Origin: Armigeres subalbatus | Taxonomy: Eukaryota > Arthropoda > Insecta > Diptera > Culicidae | DNA: 64,000 nt | Direction of reading: 5' to 3' | Assembly: GCF_024139115.2 (NCBI RefSeq) | Contig: NC_085140.1 | Location: forward strand, 105,350,988 to 105,414,987 | Made by a program: the position numbers and the translations under genes | Notes under the pieces: model-generated | The model's input: only the letters and a program-made list of their open reading frames with translations | Databases searched by the model: none | What the model was told of the DNA's origin: nothing | Part shown: positions 54,205 through 64,000 of the stretch, piece after piece | How positions within the stretch are numbered: position 1 is the stretch's first letter | Layout of the letters: each line of letters begins with the position of its first letter

Positions 54205-54440
54205 TATTGTTTCCCAATCTTAATCCCATCGAATAGTTGTGGGATGTTCTGGGGAAATGGATCGCAAACATGAAATCCGGAACCAGCACCTGTTGAAGGT
54301 GGTTCTAATGGAAGAACATATTCAATTCCCAATTATTTGAAAGGGCTACGAAATGCTGAGACGATAACTGGGAAAGAGCGTCAAACATAGCTCTGGTTAT
54401 AACTCACAAGTTCCAACGGGTTTTACGATGAAAATTGAGC
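54205..54440 (+). pseudogene. Tc1/mariner-type transposase C-terminal relic
   Basis: The plus strand reads PNLNPIE, stop, LWDVLGKW, the decayed form of the conserved NPIE-x-LW motif around the last catalytic acid of Tc1-like transposases, followed by a broken helical tail. No termini recognised. Confidence 0.5.
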
Positions 54441-54776
54441 GCCAGCAAAGGGTTGCGTGCTTAGCTGGTAGTGTAGCCTGGGCACTTGCCTAGGATGTGG
54501 TGAGGCTTGACAGTGGGCTCTGCTGAACTTCTTTAAAAAGAAGCAAATATCCACCAGCTGACCCTATCAGAGTGATCGTGTGCCGCTCATAGCGCACTAG
54601 GTGTTGGGTGGGACTTTAGACAAATTTCGCCCGACTGATCGAGTGTCTATTCACCAAGTAGGTGCGGCTCCAACAGCGTCTGCTCTTGCATCCAGTATGA
54701 AATGTTATTCCCCGGAAGCTATGTCAAAGTAGGCAGCCCCTTCCCGTTGGCCAACAACCTACTGCTCCCGCAGCTT

Positions 54777-54851
54777 AACAAACCGTCCGAAAAACCAATA
54801 AAGAAAAATCGAGAACTGATTTTTCTTTGTAGGTTTTTCGGACGGTTTGTT
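54777..54851. repeat. Perfect-looking hairpin
   Basis: AACAAACCGTCCGAAAAACC and its mirror GGTTTTTCGGACGGTTTGTT, with AAAGAAAAATC/GATTTTTCTTT inside, around a short loop. A second inverted pair (TTTTAAAATCGAAAACAAAA and its mirror) occurs at 54903-54940/55016-55042, so 54777-55050 may be one foldback unit. Confidence 0.6.
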
Positions 54852-55224
54852 ACACTGAGAACAACTTTTCCAAAGAACTTATATTTTGTGAAGCCTCTAA
54901 CCATTTTTAAAATCGAAAACAAAAATCGAAAAAGTGCTGTTTTTTTCAAGATTGACCCGATTTTGAACGAACATCGGGTGAATTTTTCAGGCCGGTTCAC
55001 ACGTGCAGCACTTTATCGGTTTTTGTTTTCGATTTTAAAAATAGATACAGACTTCAAAAAGTATGGGTTCATTGGGAAAGTTGACCTTAAATAAGTCAAA
55101 GAATCGATTGAGCGATTAAAACTTTTTGACGGGAAGGTCAATTGGAACATGGAATGTTTTAACGTTAGCTCAGTAAGGTAAGCTGACACAACTCGCCAGC
55201 GAGCCACGATTAAGAGTTTACGAT

Positions 55225-55465
55225 ATATATGGAGATACAATCAGATTAGTCTTCGCACTCTAACGTGAAATCTGTGTTGTTATATGCCAGTGAGACTTGG
55301 TGTGTATCAGTGGAGATCACACAGAAACTGCAAGTATTCATCAACCGATGCCTACGTTTTATAATTCGGGCCTGGTGGCCTCACAACTCACAACACATAG
55401 TGGACCAGTGGAGAATTATCACAAAAAGTATTCTCCTTACTGGGTGGGAATCTAACCTACACTCT
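55225..55465 (+). pseudogene. LINE C-terminal fragment (RTE-like)
   Basis: The plus strand encodes NVKSVLLYASETWCVSVE and QVFINRCLRFIIRAWWPHNS. The same family at 62067-62520 (minus) has RLQVFINRCLQYIIRAWWPH. Short, both ends missing. Confidence 0.65.
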
Positions 55466-56345
55466 ATAGCACATACGACTAGAAAGTTGTCGCCGCTAAC
55501 CACACCCGCACGGCCAGAAAGCCCACCATGCCCACCATAGTTTTTGTGCAATACGAATACATTGTTAACTTTGAACTGAGAAAAAATATGAAAAGTGAAA
55601 AAAAAAAAAATCTCGGAGGTTTTGTTTATGAACCTTATAACCGCAATTTTTTTCCGTCACTGTATTTGTTGATTTTGCTTCATTGATAGACAGTTTGTCA
55701 GTTCAATAGTTGGCTCGTGGATCGCAATGAAACTAGTTTGTAAGTTACTTCTTATAAATAATAACCTCAATGATAATTGATAGTTGAATAATAAATTTCA
55801 GCTTTGAATAAACTGTGTGAAATGGACACTGTTGTCAAAACCATTTCTTTCAAGCCAGAAAAAATCCGTCGCAACAACACATATTTCCAGAGAATTTTGT
55901 TTTGGGTCTGTACGCCTTCGCTTCGTGATACTAATTCAAACGAGTCAAACAAACAATTCAAACGTGATGAAAAAATCATAACCAATAGAATACATATGTT
56001 CAAGAGTCATAAAAATTCTCATCGTGTTAATGAGCCACCGGAAAGACAGTTACATAGAATAAACATTACTATTTGGAGGACTAAGATGAAAATTGAATAC
56101 ATAGTAATGTATTAATGTATATTTAGTAGAGTGAATGCTGTATAAATTTTAAATGCTTTAGAATGTCTCTCAAAGCAGCCAACAGAAACTCAGATGAAAA
56201 TTGAATAATTATGTATGTTTAGTAGAGTAAATGCTGGGTGGATTTTAAAAACTTTAGAGTGTTCGAATTTGAGAATCTCAAAACAGCAAATAGAAACTAG
56301 AAGCAATTAATTTTATTAATTTATTTCATTTGTAACGCCTCAAAC
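55466..56345. other. No gene recognised
   Basis: AT-rich. Two direct repeats of GAAAATTGAATA...TATTTAGTAGAGT...ATGCTG occur near 56090-56140 and 56195-56235. The frames at 55767-56115 have no recognisable content. Confidence 0.25.
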
Positions 56346-57655
56346 ATTTCCATGGATGAAGAAATGCGCAGTAGCAACAAAACTTACCAAAACTTCGGTA
56401 GACCCCTCGACGGACCTGCTATACAAGAGGCATTTCACAAACACACCTACTCATATAGGTGCAAACAATCAATGAAACAGCACAAACACTTCGCCAACTC
56501 AACCCACTGTATTGGTGCAATCGCCATCCCAATGCACGCAACGGAACGGGACGGCAAACCCGCCGTACCATACAACCGCCCTCCCACTCCGGCCCATTCA
56601 GCAGGCAGATTGATGGTGATCGAAACGAAAGGGGCCGCCTGATGGTTTCTCGCTCATTCGGTTTGGATCTCTTTTCGGTGTGTCGTTCGAACGCAAAAGA
56701 CGATGCAGGAACGACGACGACGACGACAACGGTGTGGACCTTCCTTTTGTCTTCCCTTTCGTCGAGCAATATAGCAGCCTGGCAGCAGCAGCAGCAGCAG
56801 CAAGTCCTTCTTCGGGAGTCCCGGTGCAGCAGTCGTAGTCATCGCCGTCGTAGGGAACACTTTGGAACACAAGTCGGTGTCGCGCTGTGGTTCGGTTTTT
56901 CTGAGTCGGAGAAAGTGAAGAAAGTGAGCCCCAAAGTTGGCCCAGTGTGGTGTGGTGTAACGTGAATGACCATCCTAGTGGGGACGGCAGCACTATTGAG
57001 TAGTGAACCTAACCTAGAAATTGATAGGAAGAAACCATCAGCTGAAGCAAATATGGCGAGCCGAATTTGTAGGAAAAAGTGATGTGGAACTTCGAGAAGA
57101 TTTTTTTTTTCGTTGCCCCACTCAACGACATAGAATCGAGCAGCGGATTGAAGTGAGGTGAGGCGAGGGATGATTGCGTGAGGGACTGGGCTGGAGGTCC
57201 AAGAAGGGGGCTTAAGGCAGAGCAGCAAAAAAAGTGTGTTCAGTTTCCTTTGTGGAACTTTTTCAGTGTTTCTCGGGTGTGAGTGTATGCGTGGAAGGCC
57301 TGTTTGGAAGTGAAGCTATAACTTGTGTCAGTGTATTTCGGATCGTTTGTATGAATCGAGAAGGCAGCAGACGGCGATTGTATAGCAGCTCTTTGACAGT
57401 TCGCTTCACTGGAATCGCTCGCCTATGTGGAGGAGAGCCTGACTGAATACACTGTGTGTATAATACGGAGGTACATTGTGCAAAAGTGGTATCGGTCGGG
57501 TTTTGAGAAGAGGAGAAATAAAAAAACTAGTGACACCTCTTGTGCTGTGTGTTCCGACGACAACGGAAGCAACTCTAGCATACAAAATGGAAGCAGCAGC
57601 AGGTTCGACAGATTCTTCCGGAATCAATACTTGAAGGCGTTGCCAGTGGAAAACG
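56346..57655 (+). other. Candidate long 5' non-coding exon/promoter region
   Basis: GC-rich, with ACGACGACGACGACAAC and CAGCAGCAGCAGCAGCAG runs and several TCAGT initiator-like sites (e.g. 57239). Ends GGAAAACG|GTAAGGAAAAG at 57655/57656. The largest frame (57427-57861, MEESLTEYTVCIIRRYIVQK) runs through the donor. A short ATG frame with good context starts at 57587 (MEAAAGSTDSSGINT). More likely a 5' UTR than protein. Confidence 0.35.
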
Positions 57656-57865
57656 GTAAGGAAAAGGGCCTAGATTCGCAGCCTTCGCAGTTACGGGATA
57701 CGGACGGGTTCGGGATGCCTTCAGTCTTCACAAAGAGGCCCACTGCCAGTTTTTATTCGGGTGCTGAAGTGTGTGTCCTTGAGAAAGGAATGCTCGGCTG
57801 CTATACATTTTCTGAGACCGCTGTTGCTAACCGTTATACATTTCCACTTTCCACTATCTGAGGTT

Positions 57866-58356
57866 AATTTACGCTCCATGGAGTTGGGCTGGAAAGTGCT
57901 TGGTTTGGCAGTCTGAGAGGTCTGTCGATTTTGCAGAGGCAGGAAGTTAATTTTATTACTTAGTTTAATATTTTATAAACAGAATTTGACCGGTTTAAAA
58001 ATTAATATCATTGGAACCAGATTTCCCCACTTCTAAGAATTGGGTCAAGGATATTGGCCTTTTGAAATTAATTTTGTATAATTTGTGTTCTAGTTAATTT
58101 TAAGATGATTGATTTTGGTTTTTTATCTGATTTAAATTTCGTTGGTAATATCTTTGAAATAAAATTGAAATTTTTGATTGTAAATCAAGGTCATATAGCC
58201 TTGGCAACTGGCCCTTATTTCTTGCAAGTAAAACTTGACACCCCAGAATTAAGAAGATGATTGTAAATCAAATGATAACTAGTTGGATTAAATTGATATT
58301 TTTGTACACATTAACGTAGGTAGTTCTATGAATTGTAAAATAATAAATATGCTTTT
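57866..58356. other. No gene recognised
   Basis: AT-rich sequence between the donor at 57655 and the minus-strand exon candidate. No frame or repeat supported. Confidence 0.25.
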
Positions 58357-58487
58357 CTACATCAGACGAACATAATCCAGCAACATTGTCAAACGCTTCG
58401 TTTCGTCTACAATTTGCTGTCTACCGTGGAGAATATCAATATGTCTTTCGAAGACAATAGGAGAGATTCCTTCATCATGGCCGCCAC
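58357..58487 (-). CDS. Putative last exon, unknown gene
   Basis: After acceptor TTATTTCTAG (minus strand) a 42-codon frame reads GGHDEGISPIVFERHIDILH, then GRQQIVDETKRLTMLLDYVR, LM and TAG at 58357-58359. Helix-rich and coding-like. The exon would begin in phase 2. A partner exon could lie in 58600-58806 minus (TDGQEYSSYLAKGETLDVSL), but I cannot join them. Not recognised. Confidence 0.3.
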
Positions 58488-58932
58488 CTAGAAATAACTT
58501 GAAAAAAAAAGTAGAAATATAGAAATTTGACATGGCATGTGTTACAAAAAATTATTTTACAAACATACAAACATGAAAATACAAATAACAATCAACTAAT
58601 TAAAATAACTGACGATCTCTCTGTGCCCCGAGAGAAACGTCCAATGTTTCGCCCTTTGCGAGATATGACGAGTATTCTTGTCCATCAGTCAAATCCCGCA
58701 AACGTATTTGATTTGCGCATTGCTTTTTGTCTACAGCAGTTAATCTGCTATATTCATAGCTGGATTTTGTTATCCTATTTGGGCACATCGATAGAATCGA
58801 TGCCATGAGGCATCAATAATTTGATGTCTGTGACTGGAACATTTATCCACATAAAAATTTAATTGCCTACTTACAGGCTTTCTACTAGACGAAGAACATG
58901 GTGTCACAAATAATGGTACAGTCTCACTTTAA

Positions 58933-59062
58933 CCCTTAAAGGCGCAAGGCGATTTTTTTTAGAATCCGTCGGAAATATTTTTAACGTAAATAACCATTGA
59001 AATTATTAACATTTAACGTATTTTCGGTTTGTTGTTTTAAAACAACATTGCGCATTTAAGGG
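58933..59062. mobile_element. TTAA-flanked MITE (piggyBac-like target)
   Basis: Ends CCCTTAAAGGCGCAA and the inverted TTGCGCATTTAAGGG, flanked by TTAA (58929-58932, 59063-59066). 130 bp. The target and CCC start are piggyBac-like. Confidence 0.72.
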
Positions 59063-59132
59063 TTAACATTTACGAACGGTACGAACAAAAATAAAACGTA
59101 ACACATGTTATAAGAAATGGGAATCAAAATTA

Positions 59133-59170
59133 CTCTAAAACGCTATAATCATTTTTATAGCGTTTTAGAG
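59133..59170. repeat. Short perfect hairpin
   Basis: CTCTAAAACGCTATA and TATAGCGTTTTAGAG around an 8-base loop. Function unknown. Confidence 0.6.
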
Positions 59171-60714
59171 ACAATTGAGATAATAATATACTAACCTCTT
59201 GAACTAACAATGTTTTGTGTTCCACAGATGCAAAATAAAGGCCGATTCATCAGTTTATGTTCTGCTTCTCTGTTTTCAGTTCTTAAAAGAGTTGTGAAGA
59301 ATTTAAACGTCGCTCGGCTCATTTCTAGTTTTTCACAATTTTTCACTCTTCACTTCTCACTTTTTACGTTTCACTTCTCGGTTTTCATTTTTCACTCTTA
59401 TTTCTCATTTCACACAATGTGATTTAAAAATGTTCAACTGTTTTGCCAAACGGCATTCGATCAAATGACCCTTACGGTCAAACAGCGTTTGGCCAAACAA
59501 AATTCGGCAAAATGATCCTGAAACGACTAATTTTTTTTTTCATACCCATGAGCCGAGAATTTAGAAAAATTGATGACTCAGCCGACCAGGAAGGCATAAC
59601 ATAATTATAACTTGAAAAAAAAAAGACTACACGTTTTTTTGTTCAAGTAAGCATTATTATATTTGATTTCCAGATTGAACAGCGAATCATCTCAGGACTT
59701 TGATTTCTGTATCTCGAAATGTCTATCAACAGCTTTCCAAGCAGTTTTACAACACGATGAAAATGGTTGAGTCTTTGTTGTTATTTTACAGGATTTTTTT
59801 TAAATGCCCTTCCACTACAGTTCTCGTCCCGTTTCAACATAATCTTATTTCACTATTTTAGGAAAATTGGATTTGAATAAAATTATGTTATATGACTAAC
59901 CATAATACCTCTACAGGTATTCAATCGGTCAGGCCAGCATCCATTTTTTACGCTGAGGTAAATCTTTATGAGAAAACTATTTAGAGCTTTTTAGTGAAAA
60001 CTTTCATTTATATTTTCAGCTTATTTGAATAACATTTCAAAATTGCTCAAGTCGATTTAGTGTTTCCATGACATTTTAAGGTTTCAAAAAAATCTAACAA
60101 GAGATATAAACGACAAAAGTCATCACAACAGCCTGTAAAGGAAAAGGCATGAGCTCTAGAACTCTTGTGAACAGTGTGATCCTTTTCGTTCAGATTTTGA
60201 CCATGTTTGAGTGATTTTCAAGCTGTTATACAATATTGTTTCATTCAAAAGTCATTGTTCTACAATATTTAGGAATTTATTATGCATCATTGCAAATTAA
60301 TTTTAATGTTATTACATTGTTTTCTCCGAATGTGTTAGTAATCTTTTTTAGAGAGAAGGGTCATTTGAAATGCTGGAGGTTGTTGGAGCTATGTATTGTT
60401 AAGAAAAAAAGCAATTTAGAATAACTTCAGAAGATTTTGGCCTATTTCCACCAAAAAAGCAACACATATTCTCTATCCTGAGCAAACGATTATAGAGAGG
60501 AAGGGTCATTGGGAAAAGGGGAAGCTGTCTGGGAGGTGTAGCGTGCAAGGTCATACATAAGTGTGTTAAGCATATTAGCGTTAGACATAAAGAACGTTAG
60601 CTATAATTTAAATTGCGCATTTTTTAGTTCATGCGAGGTTGATTGTACTTTTGAGATTGTACAATTCTCCGAAAATTTATCTCCCAAATCAAATTGAAAA
60701 ATTTCCCAAAAGTA
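59171..60714. other. No gene; small repeat fragments
   Basis: 59335-59415 is a short TTCACTTCTCACTTTT-type run like 33.1-33.5 kb. 59440-59520 has GTTTGGCCAAAC/CAAACGGCATTCG motifs like 20.0 kb. The remainder is AT-rich and unassigned. Confidence 0.3.
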
Positions 60715-61015
60715 GCAAATCTTCGGAAATGACATTCCCCTGAATGTGACATTTTCCTTAAAATATTTTTTCTCCGAATATAACATTTCTTCTAAAATAA
60801 AATTTCCTCGAATACGACTTTTTTCCGACACTGACATTTTTCTGAAAATGACATGTCCCAAAAAATGACTTGTTCCCAAAAATGATATTTTCCCGAAAAC
60901 ATAATTTCCCTGAAAGTGTCATTTCCCCGAATGAGACATTTCTCTGAAAATGACATTTCCTCGAATATGACATTTCTCCGAAAATGACGTTTCTTCAAAA
61001 ATGAAATTTCTACGA
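60715..61015. repeat. Degenerate minisatellite, GAAAATGACATTTCYCC units
   Basis: About 17 units of 17-19 bp, e.g. TTCTCCGAAAATGACAT. The overlapping minus-strand frames (KCHFQRNVSFGEM...) are by-products. Confidence 0.75.
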
Positions 61016-61234
61016 AAATTATATTGAGAAAAGATTCATAAAATATGTCACACAAAAATTGGCGATTTTCAACCACCCTCCCCACTTCGTCACCCTTTTC
61101 GAATAAAACCTCTTGATTTTTTGTATGGGTCGTCATGCTGTTCGGATCTCCTCTCCCCTCCCCCTAAAAGCCTGACATACATTAAAAAGGTTTACGACAC
61201 CACCTGACGTAGGCTGATACTAAACAAAGTAGTA

Positions 61235-61486
61235 CACCCAACCGGCGGTTGTTAGATTTTCTGACAATTCTGTATAAGAATCTACCAAAACCTGTATAAG
61301 AGTTGGGCATATGCGAAATTGTTAGATTCTCATACAAAAAATGTAAGAAAACCTTACAAAATTGTTAGATTCTTATACAATATTTGTATAAGAATCTAAC
61401 AATTTCGCATATGCCCAATTCTTATACAGGTTTTGGTAGATTCTTATACAGAATTGTTTGAAAATCTAACAACCGCCGGTTGGGTG
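61235..61486. mobile_element. Long palindromic MITE, TA-flanked
   Basis: Arms of ~110 bp from CACCCAACCGGCGGTTGTTA to its mirror, with repeated TTCTTATACA. TA at 61233-61234 and 61487-61488. Confidence 0.75.
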
Positions 61487-61529
61487 TAGGCAATCTTGTT
61501 AAATACATCCATCAAATCCTGAAACGAAA

Positions 61530-62043
61530 AACCTTTAATCAGTTTTACACACTGACGGATCAATAACAGACTCCAGAACCGGCTTCAGTGTAATTGTGGA
61601 AGGAGATGTAATACCTAAAAGAACCCATAACTTACTTAACATCTACAGCGTCGAAAGCAGGACAGTATTTGAAGCTCTGAAGTGGATATCAAACCAAAAT
61701 AGAGTAGGTGCCTTCATCATATGCACCGAGTCTCTGAGCGTGATAACAACTATCGAAAAGAGAAAGATTAAATCTTACCTCAAAGATGAAATAATCAATC
61801 CTGTTCAATGACATTACCGGAAAAAAAAAACATCCATTACCTTCGGTTGGATCTCAAGGCTGATGCCAAACGACCCCTCGACCTCAACATGATTATGCAA
61901 AAAATAGTTGATCACAAGGAAACTAAAACCATCATAAAAAGAAATATGAATAACAAATGGCAATTTGGAATGGGAATCAACCAGAAATAAGAAATTAAGA
62001 GAATGCAAAAAGTGTGAACTGCAGAGTGGACTTTATACTAACC
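61530..62043 (+). pseudogene. I-like LINE, RNase H region
   Basis: The plus strand reads TDGSITDSRTGFSVIVEGDV, then SVESRTVFEALKWI and GAFIICTESLSVITTI. This is the order of LINE RNase H motifs (first Asp in TDGS, Glu after it, then TDSLS-like TESLS). It continues to a stop at 61988, and resumes after the inserted LINE at 63508. Confidence 0.6.
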
Positions 62044-62055
62044 AGACTACGAATT

Positions 62056-63495
62056 TACTTACTTACTTACGGATCCTGTACACCTCCGGTGGTGCAAAGG
62101 GGCGACTTGAAAGATCTCCATCCTGAGCGTTGCCCGGCTATCGCTTTAACCTGTTGCCAGGTTAGATTTCGGTCGACTTCTTTTATTTCTTTATTGAGGC
62201 TTCGTCGCCATGAGCTTCTGGGTCTGCCTCTGCTGCGATGTCCCGATGGGTTCCAGTCTAATGCTTGTTTACAGATTTCGTTTCCGCCCCTACGTAGAGT
62301 GTGGCCGACCCAGCCCCACTTCCGATCCCGAATTTCTGTTGCTATCGGCCTCTGGTGACAACGACGATGGAGCTCGTTGTTTGAGATCCAGTTGTGAGGC
62401 CACCAGGCCCGAATTATATACTGCAGGCATCTGTTAATGAACACCTGCAGCCGTTGAATGCTCTCCACTGATACACACTATGTTTCGCTAGCGTATAACA
62501 GCACAGATTTCACGTTAGAGTTGAAAATTCGTATTTTGGTGCGTTCACTTATCTGCCTGTTTTTCTAGATATTTCTTAAACTCGCAAAGGCAGCCCTGCT
62601 TTCTTTATACGTGCGCCTATATGCGCCGATCTTGGTATCGCCGTCTGACGCCATCTGGCTACCAAGATATTGGAAGCTTTCAACATTCTCTACTGGTTGC
62701 CCGGCTACTGTGAAACTGGAAGGAGTCACCGTGTTTACATCCAACGATTTGGTTTTGTTGACGTTGATGACTAAACCTGCCGAAGAGGAGCGCTCGGCAA
62801 GGTCGTTGAGCTTACTCTGCATATCAGAGCGCCGTTGCGCGAGGAGTGCAACGTCATCAGCCAATTCGAAGTCGTTTAGGTGCTCCATGGTTATAGGCTG
62901 CCATAACAGCCCGCGGTTTGGTTCACGGTTAATCGCATCTACTAGAATCTCATCGATTACGATGAGGAACAGTAACGGTGATAGAATACATCTTTGCCTC
63001 ACACCAGCTACGACCCGGAAAGGGTCGGACAGGACCCCATTGTGCAGCACTCTACACGAAAAGGCCTCGTACTGTGCTTCGATGAGGCCGATGATTTTCT
63101 CAGGAACCCCCTTGCGTCTCAGGGCGCCCCACATATTCTCGTGATTGAGACGGTCGAAAGCTTTTTCGTAGTCAATGGATACCAAGTAAAGGGACTCTTG
63201 GAATTCGTTTACCTGCTCCATAACGATGTGGAGCGTGACAATATGGTCCACACTGGATCTTCCGGCATGGAATCCGGCTTGCTGCCGCCGGAGAGTCGCA
63301 TCGACCTTCTCCTGAATCCGGGCTAGTATTATTTTGCACAAAACTTTTAGAACGGTACACAGCAACATAATGCCTCGCCAGATATCGCAGACAGTCAGGT
63401 CACCCTTTTTGGGCACCTTCACCTTCACCTTGCATTCAGTCGACCGGGAAAGTTGCGGTGTCCCAGATATTATGAAATAAACGATGCAGTAGTTG
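62056..63495 (-). mobile_element. RTE-like LINE inserted into the I-like LINE
   Basis: Minus strand, 5'-truncated, 1440 bp, with a (GTAA)n tail at the left end and a 12-bp target duplication AGACTACGAATT (62044-62055, 63496-63507). Confidence 0.8.
62067..63428 (-). pseudogene. Reverse transcriptase of the RTE-like LINE, with stops
   Basis: RT motifs: RRQQAGFHAGRSSVDHIVTL, SIDYEKAFDRLNHENMW, GVRQRCILSPLLFLIVIDEI (G at the usual fourth place is altered), a catalytic box reading LADD instead of F/YADD, and LVINVNKTKSLDV. The C-terminal domain with NRCLQYIIRAWWPHN and KWGWVGHTLRRG continues in the same frame after two in-frame stops near 62562 and 62484. Non-functional. Confidence 0.78.
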
Positions 63496-63507
63496 AGACT
63501 ACGAATT

Positions 63508-63720
63508 GGCCATACGCAATCAACACATGCCTATCTACTACAAAAAAAAAACAGATCCACCCAATTGCACAAAATGTAATCCAAATTCTTACTGTCAAAC
63601 AAATTATAGTCAACTGTCCAGGATATGATGATGCTCGGGAAAAATTGGGCCCCAACCAAACGACGACAGCCTCCCTAAAAAAATCGCGCTTATAGATGAA
63701 ATATGACATACAACTACTCA
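63508..63720 (+). pseudogene. I-like LINE, C-terminal zinc-finger remnant
   Basis: The plus strand shows CTKCNPNSYCQ and, in a shifted frame, ILTVKQIIVNCPGYDDAREK. This is the C-terminal Cys/His region of I/R1/Jockey-type LINEs (C-x2-C ... H/Q-x3-5-C). It continues the element broken at 62043. Confidence 0.5.
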
Positions 63721-64000
63721 ACGGAAAACTTGATATAAAACAGTAGAAGTGTTGAAAGTTCATCAGTTCATCAAGTTTCACCACTTTTACCAGTAACCAC
63801 CTCACCGAAAATAGGATACTTCGACTCAAAGGAAGACAGCGTTAAGCACTGACGATCAGCAGGCCACCGTAATCGAGAACTAGGAAGCGGTACCAGTCCC
63901 CAAGAAGCCAAATTTTAAGTTGATAGGATGGATGTTCTGCCAGCGGATCGGTTGAGACCAGTGAATAAAATATACATCTAGATCCTTACTCAAACTCTAT
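63721..64000. other. No gene recognised
   Basis: Probably the 3' UTR of the I-like LINE or its flank. Nothing specific seen. Confidence 0.2.

Noticed and set aside
54702..55240. 130-codon plus and 93-codon minus frames
   Set aside because: They arise from nested inverted repeats; each strand mirrors the other.
57427..57861. 144-codon protein
   Set aside because: Runs through a strong splice donor at 57655 without change of texture and has no domain; more likely 5' UTR.
59133..59170. Transcription terminator hairpin
   Set aside because: The stem-loop is real, but rho-independent termination is not relevant in an insect nucleus.
60601..61136. Minus-strand frames of 71-114 codons rich in F, S, K and E
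   Set aside because: They follow a degenerate 17-19 bp repeat.

Overview
The window is typical of a repeat-dense mosquito genome, most likely an Aedes. Support comes from two tRNA-derived Feilai-type SINEs, a ZAD-type C2H2 zinc-finger gene with short GTAAGT...AG introns, Jockey-, RTE-, CR1- and I-like LINEs, a copia element, Penelope-like debris and many palindromic MITEs. Most sequence is transposon-derived. The only protein gene I can assemble with confidence is the ZAD zinc-finger gene at 1.7-7.5 kb, minus strand. A paralogous 3' end lies tail-to-tail with it at 0.97-1.35 kb on the plus strand. The species call is inference; nothing here is bacterial.

Layout. 0-7.5 kb: MITE, Helitron, the two zinc-finger loci, and a 5'-truncated Jockey-like LINE that sits inside exon 3 of the minus-strand gene between two ~925-bp direct repeats. 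7.8-9.8 kb: a TA-flanked transposon carrying three further elements. 9.9-15.6 kb: a complete copia element with identical 129-bp LTRs inside a 9-bp satellite, then purine-rich repeat. 16-20 kb: MITEs and a small two-exon gene of unknown function (17418-17797, minus). 21.3-26.4 kb: a large foldback unit with 150-bp and 24-bp tandem repeats, a SINE, and degenerate satellite. 26.4-34.2 kb: MITEs, a possible non-coding first exon (to 30961), and a TA-flanked element filled with inverted minisatellite. 34.5-42.7 kb: decayed RTE LINEs, a Helitron, an unexplained 350-bp open exon (36370-36719), hammerhead palindromes and a SINE. 42.9-52 kb: more hammerhead palindromes, a second first-exon candidate (to 44600), a Penelope-like GIY-YIG fragment with its own hammerhead, and a CR1-like LINE carrying two insertions. 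53.6-64 kb: MITEs, a third first-exon candidate (to 57655), a possible last exon (58357-58487), and an I-like LINE split by an RTE-like LINE.

The most interesting system is a set of four short palindromic elements (38585-38852, 38987-39193, 42887-43196, 51543-51865). Each is bounded by 9-13 bp direct repeats, and each carries two hammerhead ribozyme motifs in inverted orientation or their decayed remains. One of the two families matches the tail of the Penelope-like copy at 46.6-47.5 kb. They look like miniature, non-autonomous derivatives of Penelope-like elements.

The three GC-rich, CAG/CGA-rich plus-strand blocks that end in good splice donors may be alternative 5' exons of one long gene lying to the right of the window. 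That is inference from sequence texture only.
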